Positions 28,423 through 37,535 of a DNA stretch of 64,000 nt are shown one piece after another. Made by a program: the position numbers and the translations under genes. This stretch comes from Bin5 sp965200615 (GTDB taxonomy: Bacteria; Chloroflexota; Anaerolineae; Caldilineales; Caldilineaceae): assembly GCA_965200615.1 (NCBI GenBank), contig OZ241377.1, forward strand, positions 3,410,001 to 3,474,000, read 5' to 3'. A model generated the notes under the pieces. It saw nothing but the letters and a program-made list of their open reading frames with translations. It was not told where the DNA came from and did no database searches. The number at the start of each line of letters is the position of its first letter. Position 1 is the first letter of the stretch.

Positions 28423-29175
28423 TCAGTTGCTCAGCTCCACGGCTCGGTAGAGCGAAGTGCGGACACGCGCCACCTCGCGCAGGTAGTTTTCATCGGTGCG
28501 CGAAGCCCTCGAACGGGGCCGCGGCAGACCGACATCGATGATCTCCGCAATGCGCCCGGGACGGGCCGACAGCACAACCACTCTGTCGGAAAGAATGGTG
28601 GCCTCCTCCACACTGTGCGTAACAAAGATTACCGTCTTGGCTGACCTGCTCAGGACACCGCTCAGCCACTCGCCCATGGCTTCGCGTGTCAACTCGTCCA
28701 GCGCGCCGAACGGTTCATCCAGCAGCAGAATAGCCGGATCGTGGACAAGCGCGGCGGCAATATTCACCCGCTGCCGCATCCCGCCCGACAGCTGGTGTGG
28801 ATAGTGATGGTGAAATTCGCCCAGGCCAAAATCGGTCAGCAGTTCATCCGGTGACAATGCGCCGTCCCGCCCCGTAATCTCTAACGTCATGCTGACATTG
28901 CTCAACGCGGACCGGGACGCCAACAGGGCCGGGCGTTGGAAGGCAACTCCTATCTGGTGCTGGCGGCAGGCATTCCTGGGCGTGTCGCCATTGACCCGCA
29001 CCTCGCCTCCGCTTGGTTCCTCCAGTCCGGCCGCGATCCGCAGCATCGTCGTCTTGCCGCAGCCCGACGGGCCAATCAGCGAGACAAATTCACCGTCCTT
29101 AACGGTAAGGCTTACCTCCTGCAAAGCCTCGATGGCGCCAAAGCTCTTGTTGACTTGCGAAAATTCGATAGTCAA
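28423..29175 (-). CDS. NitT/TauT-family ABC transporter ATP-binding protein
   Basis: This 250-residue ATPase shows Walker A GPSGCGKT (about 37-44), signature LSGGMRQR, Walker B ILLLDEPFGALD and the switch region FVTHSVEEA. The subgroup is typical of SsuB/TauB. The start is TTG 29175 with AGGAAG upstream. The gene follows the binding protein closely (24 nt) and precedes the permease. Confidence 0.93.
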   Translation of the reverse strand: MTIEFSQVNKSFGAIEALQEVSLTVKDGEFVSLIGPSGCGKTTMLRIAAGLEEPSGGEVRVNGDTPRNACRQHQIGVAFQRPALLASRSALSNVSMTLEITGRDGALSPDELLTDFGLGEFHHHYPHQLSGGMRQRVNIAAALVHDPAILLLDEPFGALDELTREAMGEWLSGVLSRSAKTVIFVTHSVEEATILSDRVVVLSARPGRIAEIIDVGLPRPRSRASRTDENYLREVARVRTSLYRAVELSN

Positions 29176-29199
29176 TGCCGTTTTCTTCCTCTTGTCCGC

Positions 29200-30348
29200 C
29201 TACTCGCACATGGGCAGTTCCATCTGGTCATACTGGATCAACGAGGCCACCTGCCTGTTCCAACGCTCGGCGGACATGTGGCCAAGGGGCAGCTCGTCAG
29301 CCCCGACAACAAGCGCCTCCTGAAGCTGGTATCTTCGTAGAGCCTGTTCCTCGGTCAGCTCCACATCTACCGCATACCTGACCGCAATCTCGGCGGAGCG
29401 CTCAGGATTCTCCAGGACATGCTTGAGCCCCTGAACGACAGCCGCCAGATAGCGCCGCACCAGGTCGGGGTTTTCCTCCAGCGTAGACCGTCTCACGACC
29501 AGCACTTCTGAATACTCATCCCAGCCCCACTCGCTGAATTGGAACGCCACCCAGTTCATGTATCCTTGCGCTTCCATAAGCCGGGGCTCATTGATCAGCC
29601 AGGCCCCGGTGTAGTCCATCTCCCCCTCAATCACAGGCTCCGGCGAATAGCCCGTCACGACAAGCTCAACCCGGTCTGGCGAGATTCCGTGCTTCGCCGA
29701 GATGAGTTCAAAGAAGTGGCCTTCGCCCTCGTGCAGCCCGATCGTCTTGCCGATGAAGTCCTGCGGCGTCAGTTCCTTTTGGGAGCGCTGAACCCGCGGC
29801 GTGTCGTGGTCAAGACCCAGCCAGATGTATGGGCTGTGTTTGATCAGGGCGCCGACGGCAACGATGTCTGCCCCGTCGTGACCCGTGAGCAGGCCGGGTA
29901 TCAAACTGCCCCCGGCACTGGCGGCGAAGTCAACGCCGCCGTCTATCAAAGTCTGCAAATGGCCGATGCCCGATCCGCCGCGCACCAGTTCGGCCTCCAG
30001 ACAAACATCGTTGAAAAATCCCAGTTCTACCGCGTTGTACCACGGCGCGCCGCCGTCATTCAATATCCAGGACATCCCAACCTTCACCTGGTCCAGGCTT
30101 TCGCAATTCATCGGTTCCCAGGCGGCGTCGAGGTCGGGCAGGAGTTCGTTGGTAATGTAATTCTCAGCCGGAAAACTTTCCTCAACACAGGCCAGCAGAC
30201 GCTGAAAATCGGCGTCACTCTCGACAGGATCCCTTGCGATTCCGTCAATTCCTTCCTCTATTTCGGGGATAACTATCGGCAATGCGCAAGCGCTCAGAAG
30301 CAGTACAGGCAAGACGTACAATAGGAACAAGAGATTAGAGTTACGCAT
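29200..30348 (-). CDS. NMT1/THI5-like ABC substrate-binding lipoprotein, copy 1
   Basis: This 382-residue NMT1/THI5/SsuA-type binding protein has a short signal peptide ending in the lipobox LLLSAC. Its central WILNDGGAPWYNAVELGFF and HLQTLIDGGVDFAASAGGS stretches belong to the hinge and ligand regions. It is clearly a duplicate of the gene just upstream (WVLNDEEAPWYNAIELGYF, HLQTLAGGAVDIAVVAGGS). The reading frame is open to 30417, but AAGGAG at 30357-30362 lies 8 nt before ATG 30348, which defines the start. Ligands in this family include pyrimidines, riboflavin, sulfonates and nitrate. Confidence 0.88.
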   Translation of the reverse strand: MRNSNLLFLLYVLPVLLLSACALPIVIPEIEEGIDGIARDPVESDADFQRLLACVEESFPAENYITNELLPDLDAAWEPMNCESLDQVKVGMSWILNDGGAPWYNAVELGFFNDVCLEAELVRGGSGIGHLQTLIDGGVDFAASAGGSLIPGLLTGHDGADIVAVGALIKHSPYIWLGLDHDTPRVQRSQKELTPQDFIGKTIGLHEGEGHFFELISAKHGISPDRVELVVTGYSPEPVIEGEMDYTGAWLINEPRLMEAQGYMNWVAFQFSEWGWDEYSEVLVVRRSTLEENPDLVRRYLAAVVQGLKHVLENPERSAEIAVRYAVDVELTEEQALRRYQLQEALVVGADELPLGHMSAERWNRQVASLIQYDQMELPMCE

Positions 30349-30550
30349 TCGCTGTTCTCCTTTGAGAATGTACTGCATAGTAGTAGTACGTAAAAGGCCG
30401 AGAAAGGCAAAGGACAAGGGGGTTGCCCCTGCCCTCAGCTTCCCTCTCGAAACTCTGCACTTATGAATCGCAATCTCTCGTGTGGCTTGCGCTACGCCGG
30501 ATGCCTGAAGAAGACACTCGTCGGAGCGGCCATTTCGCCCTTCTCACTGA

Positions 30551-31726
30551 CTATTCGCAGGCCTCCAGCTGAAGCTGGTCGTACTGGATCATCGAAGCCA
30601 CCTGCATATTCCAGCGTTCAGCCGACATGTGGGACACCGGCAGGTCGTCGCTGCCAAGCACAAGCGCTTCCTGCAATTCGAAGCGGCGCAGGGCCTGTTC
30701 TTTGGTGAGCTGAGCGTCAACGCCGTACACTACAGCGATCTCGGCCGATTCATCGGGGTTTTCGAGCAGATAGTTCAGACCCTGCGTCTGGGCGGCCAGG
30801 AAGCGGCGCACCAGATCGGGATTCTCCTCAAAGGTCTCCCGACGCACGACCGTCACGTCGCCGTATCCATCCCAGCCCCAATCGCTGAACCGGAAAGCCA
30901 CCCAGTTCATGAATCCCTTCTCCTCCAGGAGCCGGGGCTGGTTCACGATCCAGGCGCCGATGTAGTCCATTGCTCCCATAAGAACCGGATCCGGCGTGAA
31001 ACCCGCCTCCATCAACTCGACCTCATCAGCGGGAATGTCATACTTGTTGGCCATGAACGAGAACAGGTAGTCGTCATTGCCCTGTAGGCCTACCTTCTTG
31101 CCGATGAAGTCCTGCGGCGTCAGTACCTTGTCGGAGCGCTGATCCTGTGGCGTGTCGGGATCCAGGCCCAGCCAGATATAAGGACTGTGTTTGAGGAATG
31201 TGCCGACGGCAACTACGTCCGCCGGCGTGGGGCTCGAAACGATCGAAGGCACGCGGCTGCCTCCCGCGACCACGGCGATATCGACTGCGCCGCCAGCGAG
31301 CGTCTGCAGATGGTCCACGCCCGGCCCACCTGCCACCAGCTCAACCTCCAGGCAGACATCCGCAAAGTAGCCCAGTTCGATCGCGTTGTACCAGGGCGCC
31401 TCCTCATCGTTCAGGACCCATGGCATACCAACCTTGATGCTGTCGACGCTATCGCACTCCATCGGCTCCCACGTCGCATCGACTGCCGGCAGCAGCTCGT
31501 TGGTGAAGTAGCTCTCAGCCGGGAAATTTTCCTCTACGCAGGCCAGAATGCGTTCGAACTCTGCCTCACTGTCGTTTTCGGCCATCGCGTCGGCTTCCTC
31601 TTCCGCCATCGGGGCAACCTCGGCCTCCATCGGTTCCTCTTGGGCGGCGGGGGCCGGCGCTACACAAGCGCCCAGCGCGAGCGCCAGGGCGGCAAATATA
31701 AGTAGAGAAACAATCGTGCGGTTCAT
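30551..31726 (-). CDS. NMT1/THI5-like ABC substrate-binding lipoprotein, copy 2
   Basis: This 391-residue paralogue of the downstream binding protein is transcribed first. Signal peptide and lipobox LGAC are followed by an acidic linker rich in Pro/Ala/Glu. Matching blocks run to the C-terminus (HMSAERWNMQVASMIQYDQLQLEACE here; HMSAERWNRQVASLIQ in copy 1). AAGGAG at about 31736-31742 places the start at ATG 31726 rather than at the upstream in-frame ATG at 31753. Tandem copies feeding one permease and ATPase suggest two ligand specificities. Confidence 0.88.
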   Translation of the reverse strand: MNRTIVSLLIFAALALALGACVAPAPAAQEEPMEAEVAPMAEEEADAMAENDSEAEFERILACVEENFPAESYFTNELLPAVDATWEPMECDSVDSIKVGMPWVLNDEEAPWYNAIELGYFADVCLEVELVAGGPGVDHLQTLAGGAVDIAVVAGGSRVPSIVSSPTPADVVAVGTFLKHSPYIWLGLDPDTPQDQRSDKVLTPQDFIGKKVGLQGNDDYLFSFMANKYDIPADEVELMEAGFTPDPVLMGAMDYIGAWIVNQPRLLEEKGFMNWVAFRFSDWGWDGYGDVTVVRRETFEENPDLVRRFLAAQTQGLNYLLENPDESAEIAVVYGVDAQLTKEQALRRFELQEALVLGSDDLPVSHMSAERWNMQVASMIQYDQLQLEACE

Positions 31727-31829
31727 TGATGCTGTCTCCTTTGCATGGGTCAACTCGGGTGATTAATGCGTCATGCGGCAGATTGAATTCAAGTTGTAGC
31801 AGTTGCCGGCACTCCCCTGACTTTCCAGG

Positions 31830-32561
31830 TCAGGCTGGATAGTCTTCGCGATGGAAATAGGCCTTGTCAAGCGTGCCGTTACTTGATGTAACGTCGGCCG
31901 TCACCCAGTGCGTGGCATATCCGCGTCGCCAGCTGTCCGACTCATTGCGATGGGATGTATGCAGCGCCTGGCTGTGGTGGAAGACGACGCCTCCCTTCTT
32001 CACCAGGGCCAGCGACTCTTTCTGCAGATCGATCAACTCCGGTGGCGGCACCAGGTTGTACGGTTCGCCGGGTACCGGTTCATGCGGCAGAATCGGACCC
32101 TTGTGAGAGCCGTCAATGTAGCGCAGACAGCCATTCTCCTCTTCGACATCGTCCAACGCTATCCAGGCCGTGATCACATGGTCGCCGGGATGGCACTGAA
32201 AATAGAAGTTGTCCTGGTGGTAGGGCTTGGCCGAACCGAATTGGGGCGGTTTCATGAAGATCTGATCGCCCGACAATAGGGGCGCAGCGCCTAGCAGTTC
32301 CGCCAACAGGGCTGCTAACCGCTCATCCAATACAAACGTCTGAAACTCGCTTCGCTTCAAAAATGGCCTATCGATCTTGCGTGGCGCAATCTCGCCGTCT
32401 TCCGACTTGTCTACGACATAGCCGTCGCCATCGCCTCTCAATTCCTGCTGGCTGAGGTCAAGTGCAACCCGGGCAATCCGGTCGGCCTCTTCGCGGCTGA
32501 AAACCCCCTCTTCGACCGCCCAACCCTTTTCCCAATAATGACGGTAAGTTTCTGAACCCAT
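31830..32561 (-). CDS. Phytanoyl-CoA dioxygenase (PhyH)-family protein
   Basis: This 243-residue non-haem Fe(II)/2-oxoglutarate-dependent oxygenase has the facial triad H115-x-D117 (YHQDNFYF) and H201 (LHTSHRNES), with an Arg in the following WRRGY segment that would bind 2-oxoglutarate. Bacterial members hydroxylate diverse small molecules. GGGAGGCC upstream of ATG 32561 is a good ribosome site. It is probably the first gene of the minus-strand group containing the binding proteins, 103 nt upstream of copy 2. It may pre-oxidise the imported substrate. Confidence 0.86.
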   Translation of the reverse strand: MGSETYRHYWEKGWAVEEGVFSREEADRIARVALDLSQQELRGDGDGYVVDKSEDGEIAPRKIDRPFLKRSEFQTFVLDERLAALLAELLGAAPLLSGDQIFMKPPQFGSAKPYHQDNFYFQCHPGDHVITAWIALDDVEEENGCLRYIDGSHKGPILPHEPVPGEPYNLVPPPELIDLQKESLALVKKGGVVFHHSQALHTSHRNESDSWRRGYATHWVTADVTSSNGTLDKAYFHREDYPA

Positions 32562-33235
32562 GCCGGCCTCCCTTGGAAAATGGACGCAACTGAACGATTG
32601 GATTTTCCTCTCACGGGAACAATTATGCCATAAATGACCGGTCTTCGCCTGATCTTAGGGCAAGTGAATGCCGAAACCTCATCTTGCCTCGGCACAGCGC
32701 TCCCTCTCACGCATGGCATGCTCTCCTCCTTTTGTCTGAAAGAATCCCGCCGGACAGGTTTTCTTAAAGAGCGCAGGCGATACGAATCATCTTGATGGCT
32801 TTGCAAACTGGCCGACCGACCCTCCCGAAACATGAGCTGCGTAGACCGATTTCAGGGCCTTTGACATTACCCAGGATATACAGTATGATGCCGCCAAACC
32901 GACGACAGAATTCCCAAACGCAAACCAGCGCTAACTCCCCAGCCCGGACTTCCAAAGCGGGGGCGTTGCGATTGACCAAAAAGGATGCAGGGCACTCTGT
33001 CCCCCGGCAACCGATCTCAACTTGCTTCCAATCAGCGAGGTCCCGTTCGTTTCACATCCCCAGGTCTTGAGTTTACGAGCGAGCGTCCTCATTTAGAAAG
33101 GAGGTGACTGGATAAAGATCAGATAACCGTTTTTGTTTAGGCGGCTTCAAACTGACGCCGCCACTTCATCAGATCCAGGCAGGATTTCACTGCGCGCCCC
33201 TTTCAGGCGCACCCACTACGCAAGGAGTGAAAAGC
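32562..33235. other. Divergent intergenic region with long leader
   Basis: The 674 bases between the divergent PhyH gene and a peptide-type binding protein hold no convincing gene. Present are a near-consensus promoter (32861-32889), a leader of about 340 nt and, inside it, an AAAGGAGGTGA sequence around 33098 that is a near-perfect Shine-Dalgarno site but is not followed by a usable start codon at normal spacing. Confidence 0.5.
32861..32889 (+). promoter_or_regulatory. Near-consensus sigma-70-type promoter
   Basis: The -35 hexamer TTGACA (32861-32866) and -10 hexamer TATGAT (32884-32889) are separated by exactly 17 bases. It points to the binding-protein/permease operon beginning at 33236, giving a leader of about 340 nt. 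It is the best promoter match I noticed in the window. Confidence 0.65.
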
Positions 33236-34984
33236 ATGTCGAGATTTCGATGGCAGATTCTGATAGGCCTCGTCCTGGTCCTTGGCATATCGCTGACCGC
33301 ATGTGTCGCGCCGGCAGCCCCGGCCGGAGACGGCATGGCAGATTCAGGAGACTCGGATGTCATGATGCCGGAAGTCATGTTGCCCGACGATGCGGCCGAA
33401 GACCAGATTCTCAATGTCGTGCATGAAGGCGGCTGCGGCTCCGGTCCCTTCCCCGGCATCGACTACGGCAGCCCCTGTAACTTCGGCCACATGTTCATGC
33501 CTCCCTTCCTGGTGGACATTGACGGCAACGTAATGCCCGGCCTCTTCACCACCGACTGGGAAGCGAACGACGACTTCACCGAGTACATCTTCCACATCCA
33601 GGAAGAGGCGGTATGGTCCGACGGCAAATCCATTACCGCCCAGGATGCGATCGACTGGTGGAACTACATCTTCCACTCCGACCGCAACTCATGGCCGCGC
33701 AACTTCGTGATGGGCGCAGTCAAGGGCATTGACGAGTTCGCCGACGGCGAGACCGAGACGATTGCCGGTCTTACCGCTCTGGACGACAAAACGCTGAAGG
33801 TTGAGCTATGGCGCCCTGAGGGATCGCTGCCGCAGCTGTGGGGCTTCCGTGAGGCAGCTCCCGCCCGCTTCGACCAGTACGCCGATCTCCTGGAAAGAGC
33901 CGACGACTTCAACGACGCCACTGAATGGCGCGGCGCGATGGCCGAACGCTTCTTCCAGGGTGAGAACGCAGCCGACCTGATCGTCAGCGGCCCCTTCAAG
34001 CCGGTGCACCTGTCGCCGGAGCCGGACGCAATCTACCGCTTCGAACGCAACCCGAACTGGTGGGGTAAGCCAACCCTGCTGGACGGAATCGAAGCCACCA
34101 CCATCCGTGATTTCCAGACGATTCTCCTGATGTTCGAAAACGACGAGATTGACCTGGCCTTGCAGCTCGCAGGCCCGTCGTCTGTGCTGTTGCGCCAGAA
34201 TCAACCTGAAGCCTTCCGTGAAATTCCCATCTCTGCATTCTGGGCTATGTACTTCGTCACCGACCAGGAGCCGGCAGACGACGTCAACCTGCGCCGCGCA
34301 CTGATGTCTTCCATCGAGTGGGAGAAAGTAGCCGAAATCGCCTGGGAAGGCGAGCAGGCGCCCAGCAACGCTGGTAGCCCCATGGCTCCCTCCTATCAGT
34401 GCTTTGACGCCGACTTCCAGCCCTATCCCTTCAACCCGGAAAGGGCCGCGGAGTTCCTGGCGGAGTCGAAGTACGGGCCCACCGGCGAAACAGTGCCCAA
34501 GATTCGCATCCTGACCGGTGGGAGCGATCCGCCCCGCATCCGCGCCGCCCAGATCATCCAGGAAATGTGGCGCGTTAACCTCGGCATCGAAGATGTCGAG
34601 ATTAAGAACGCCGAGGCCGAGTTTGTCGACGGTGAAGGACTGGTTGCCCTCCGCGTCACCAGCGGTGGCTCCTTCCTCCCGCGTCCGGGCTATCTGCTGG
34701 AAGGAATCGCCCACACGCGCGGCGGCGCCTATCAGTCCTGGACGAACTACACCGAAGACGGCTGGGACGAGGAGATCGATGCACTTCTCTCAATGGATCC
34801 CAACAGCCCCGAATACTGTGAGCGTTCGCAGGCCATGCTGAAGAAGTTCACCGACGCTGCGCTCGTTATTCCGACCGGCTACATCCGCGGCTGGTTCCAG
34901 ATTCAGCCTTGGGTCGGTGGCTACGGCCAGAGCCGCATCAGCTTCTGGCACACGATGACCGAAACCTACCTCAAAGAGCGGTAG
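33236..34984 (+). CDS. Peptide-type ABC transporter substrate-binding lipoprotein
   Basis: This 582-residue family 5 binding protein has a signal peptide and the lipobox SLTAC, followed by a Pro/Ala/Gly/Asp linker. The characteristic block VWSDGKSITAQDAIDWWNYIF is the family's conserved sub-N-terminal motif. AAGGAG at 33222-33227 is 8 nt before ATG 33236; the alternative GTG at 33227 overlaps that ribosome site, so the ATG is preferred. Two permease genes follow, but no ATPase. The ligand is unknown. Confidence 0.9.
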   Translation: MSRFRWQILIGLVLVLGISLTACVAPAAPAGDGMADSGDSDVMMPEVMLPDDAAEDQILNVVHEGGCGSGPFPGIDYGSPCNFGHMFMPPFLVDIDGNVMPGLFTTDWEANDDFTEYIFHIQEEAVWSDGKSITAQDAIDWWNYIFHSDRNSWPRNFVMGAVKGIDEFADGETETIAGLTALDDKTLKVELWRPEGSLPQLWGFREAAPARFDQYADLLERADDFNDATEWRGAMAERFFQGENAADLIVSGPFKPVHLSPEPDAIYRFERNPNWWGKPTLLDGIEATTIRDFQTILLMFENDEIDLALQLAGPSSVLLRQNQPEAFREIPISAFWAMYFVTDQEPADDVNLRRALMSSIEWEKVAEIAWEGEQAPSNAGSPMAPSYQCFDADFQPYPFNPERAAEFLAESKYGPTGETVPKIRILTGGSDPPRIRAAQIIQEMWRVNLGIEDVEIKNAEAEFVDGEGLVALRVTSGGSFLPRPGYLLEGIAHTRGGAYQSWTNYTEDGWDEEIDALLSMDPNSPEYCERSQAMLKKFTDAALVIPTGYIRGWFQIQPWVGGYGQSRISFWHTMTETYLKER

Positions 34985-35003
34985 ACTGTAAATGAAGAAC
35001 TGT

Positions 35004-35043
35004 GGTCAGGGGCCGGTTGCCCTTGAGGCGCTGGCTCCTGACC
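35004..35043 (+). terminator. Hairpin between binding-protein and permease genes
   Basis: An 11-bp stem, GGTCAGGGGCC (35004-35014) with GGCTCCTGACC (35033-35043), contains one G-T wobble and an 18-nt loop. It begins 19 nt after the binding-protein stop. No T-run follows. The arrangement fits partial termination or 3'-end protection that would give more binding protein than permease. Confidence 0.55.
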
Positions 35044-35093
35044 GCCTTCTGATTTCGATTCACCACGAACGACTTGCCACAGGGGATTGAGAC

Positions 35094-36041
35094 GTGACCC
35101 GCTACCTGTCGATGCGAGTTCTGATCATCATCCCAACGCTTTTTGCGACCCTGATGATCGTATTCCTTCTTGGCTATCTCGGGCCGATCGATCCTGTTAC
35201 GATTCTGCGTACACAGTGGGCGGCACAGGGCGTCTATCTGAATGAAGAGGAAGTGGCCGATCTGCGCAGTCAATATGGTCTTGACAGACCCTTCCACGTG
35301 CAGTTCGGAACTTACATGGGCAACCTGCTCCAAGGCAAGTTCGGCTATTCGTTCTTGGACGCCGCACCGATCTGGCCGCGCATCAAACGCGCTTTGCCCG
35401 TCTCCGGTCAGCTGGCGCTGGGCGTATTGGCGATCATGACTTTTATTGGCATCCCCCTGGGTATGCTCGCAGCCCGGTTTCACAATACCGTGCTCGACTA
35501 TACCATCGTCAGCGGTAGCCTGTTCTTCTGGTCCATCCCTCCCTATGTCCTTGTACCGGTTATTCTGATCATCACTGTCCTTTGGATGGACATCATGAAC
35601 GTTCCACGTGGATGGAAGGGCGTTGGGCATCCATCCTTTTTTGTAGCCGCCGCCATCATCTCTACGCGTTCCCTGGCAGGCGTGATTCGCCAAACGCGCG
35701 GCGGCATTTTGGAAGTAATGCAGAATGACTATGTTCGCACAGCCCGCGCCAAAGGTTTGACCGAAGTCAAGGTCATGGCGCGGCATGTGGCCCGTAACGC
35801 ACTTGTTCCTGTAGTGACTTCTCTGGGACTCTTGGTTGACGACTTCATGTGGGGAGCGGTCTTTCTTGAGCTGGCCTTCAACCTGCCCGGTCTGGGCCGT
35901 CTATTCCAACAAGGGTTGGCGGGCCGCGACTTTAACATGATCAACGGTGTCGTGCTTTTCACTGCCGGCATGACGATGGCGCTGAATCTCATCGTCGATC
36001 TGATCTATCCTCTCTTGGATCCCCGCGTAGCCTACGACTAA
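35094..36041 (+). CDS. Dpp/Opp-type ABC transporter permease (DppB-like)
   Basis: This 315-residue inner-membrane permease has an N-terminal helix, a VFLLGYLGPIDP segment in place of the usual family turn, and a transport domain with the EAA loop DYVRTARAKGLTE. It ends IVDLIYPLLDPRV, the typical DppB tail. The start is GTG 35094 after AGGGGA. It is the first permease after the binding-protein gene, separated by a hairpin. Confidence 0.91.
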   Translation: MTRYLSMRVLIIIPTLFATLMIVFLLGYLGPIDPVTILRTQWAAQGVYLNEEEVADLRSQYGLDRPFHVQFGTYMGNLLQGKFGYSFLDAAPIWPRIKRALPVSGQLALGVLAIMTFIGIPLGMLAARFHNTVLDYTIVSGSLFFWSIPPYVLVPVILIITVLWMDIMNVPRGWKGVGHPSFFVAAAIISTRSLAGVIRQTRGGILEVMQNDYVRTARAKGLTEVKVMARHVARNALVPVVTSLGLLVDDFMWGAVFLELAFNLPGLGRLFQQGLAGRDFNMINGVVLFTAGMTMALNLIVDLIYPLLDPRVAYD

Positions 36042-36139
36042 GTCCAGGACCTCTTAGGCAGGGATCGTCCATAAGAGGAAAGAATCTCCGATGCATCGGC
36101 TCTAAAGGGCTGACGGGAACAGCAACAGAGGAATTCGGG

Positions 36140-37123
36140 ATGGCTCAGACGGAACCCGCAAATACTGCCGACCTGTCGCTCGAACTGGAAGCGCAGGAAA
36201 TGAAGACTCGCGGCCTGTGGAGCGATGCCTTTCGGCGTATGGTGCGAAACAGGCTGTCTATGGCGGGATTTTTCGTCTTTTTGCTTCTCGTTGCAACAGC
36301 GTTCTTTGGACCGTATCTGGCTCCCTATCCCTACATGCTCCAAAACCTGGACCGGATCGCCGAAGGCCCAAGTAGGGAGTATCTCCTGGGGACTGACGAC
36401 CTGGGGCGCGACATGCTGAGCCGGATCATGTGGGGCGCGCGCACCGCTGGCCTTGTCGCCATCATTTCTACGGTGTTTAGCCTCGCTCTGGGTATGTTGC
36501 TCGGCGCCGTGGCCGCCTATTCGGGAATGTGGGCGGACTGGCTGATCGGCCGCGCCATCGACGTAACCATGTCGATTCCCCAACTCCTCTTCGCTTCGCT
36601 TATGGCTGCGACCTTTCGCAAACCGGTCGCCGACTGGGTAGATTCGATGTACGAGGCGACCGGCCTGGAATTCTTCTCAACCCCTACCTACGTCGACCTG
36701 ATCGTCGTTTTTGGAGCTCTCTCGCTGATCCAGTGGCCAGCTTACGCCCGCATGATCCGAGGACAGATACTTTCGTTGCGCGAAAAGGAGTTTGTCGAGG
36801 CTGCACGCGCCATTGGTGTCAGCCAGAGAAAGATCCTGCTAAAGCATCTGATACCGAACGCGCTCGGCCCTTTGATTGTGCTCGTTACTTTCGGTTTTGG
36901 CGCCGCCATCGTCGCCGAGTCCGGCTTGAGTTTTCTCGGTGTAGGCGTTCAGCCGCCCCAGGCCAGCTGGGGCTCCATGATACAGGACAACGCCCTGAGC
37001 TGGCGCTACCGCCCCTGGCTTGTCGCTGTTCCCGGCCTGACCATTGCCATCGTCTCAGTCGGCATAAACTTCCTGGGCGACGGCCTGAATGACGCTCTCA
37101 ACCCGCGCCAGGCCGAGTCATAG
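36140..37123 (+). CDS. Dpp/Opp-type ABC transporter permease (DppC-like)
   Basis: This 327-residue permease is the partner of the previous gene. It has a cytoplasmic N-terminus of about 35 residues, then a membrane helix, the DppC motif LLGTDDLGRDMLSRIMWGAR and the EAA loop EFVEAARAIGVS. It ends FLGDGLNDALNPRQ. AGAGGAA precedes ATG 36140. No ATPase gene follows. The operon ends here and the next 412 bases hold gene remnants. Confidence 0.92.
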   Translation: MAQTEPANTADLSLELEAQEMKTRGLWSDAFRRMVRNRLSMAGFFVFLLLVATAFFGPYLAPYPYMLQNLDRIAEGPSREYLLGTDDLGRDMLSRIMWGARTAGLVAIISTVFSLALGMLLGAVAAYSGMWADWLIGRAIDVTMSIPQLLFASLMAATFRKPVADWVDSMYEATGLEFFSTPTYVDLIVVFGALSLIQWPAYARMIRGQILSLREKEFVEAARAIGVSQRKILLKHLIPNALGPLIVLVTFGFGAAIVAESGLSFLGVGVQPPQASWGSMIQDNALSWRYRPWLVAVPGLTIAIVSVGINFLGDGLNDALNPRQAES

Positions 37124-37535
37124 GCAGGCCCCAACCCAAATCGAAGGCAAGCCATTCGCATACAAGAAACATTGTCCACCCTCTACCAGGGAATCGGAGG
37201 ACAATACTACTTTGGAGATACGGCCTGGGACTATGTGTTCAATAGAACCAGAATTGATCTAAAATCGATTCTTGAAATGCTTGCAGACGAGAATACAGGG
37301 TAGCCTTAATGAACACGCAGTTGTTTCAGGGCGATTGCTTAGACATCGTGCGCAATCTTGATGCCGACAGTATCCATTGCCAAAACCATGGAGAAAACCA
37401 GAGTTTGACGCGGATGTGGGTTTTCCAGCTCAACTTCGGCAAGCTCCAGGCTCTCGTGAGACTGGGCAAGGGGAGCGTCAGGCCTCTGTTAAGGCAGAGG
37501 TAGAACTTAATTTCTCCAGGTTAGGAAGAGTTCAA
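37124..37535. other. Junction region with restriction-modification remnants
   Basis: This stretch holds no intact gene. On the plus strand an open segment of about 45 codons (about 37169-37303) reads TLYQGIGGQYYFGDTAWDYV and ends at TAG 37301; I do not recognise it. Five bases later a DNA-methyltransferase start begins and breaks off after about 22 residues. The arrangement suggests the 3' end of one gene and the 5' end of a methyltransferase gene left by a deletion or insertion. Confidence 0.45.
37309..37374 (+). pseudogene. N-terminal fragment of a DNA adenine/cytosine-N4 methyltransferase
   Basis: The ATG at 37309 opens MNTQLFQGDCLDIVRNLDAD, the standard beginning of type II DNA methyltransferases of the N6/N4 class (xxLxxGDCLxxLxxLpdxSvdl). 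The expected VDLIxxDPPY catalytic block does not follow: similarity stops near 37374 and an unrelated tail runs to a stop at 37501-37503. This is a truncated gene whose remainder has been lost. Confidence 0.55.
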
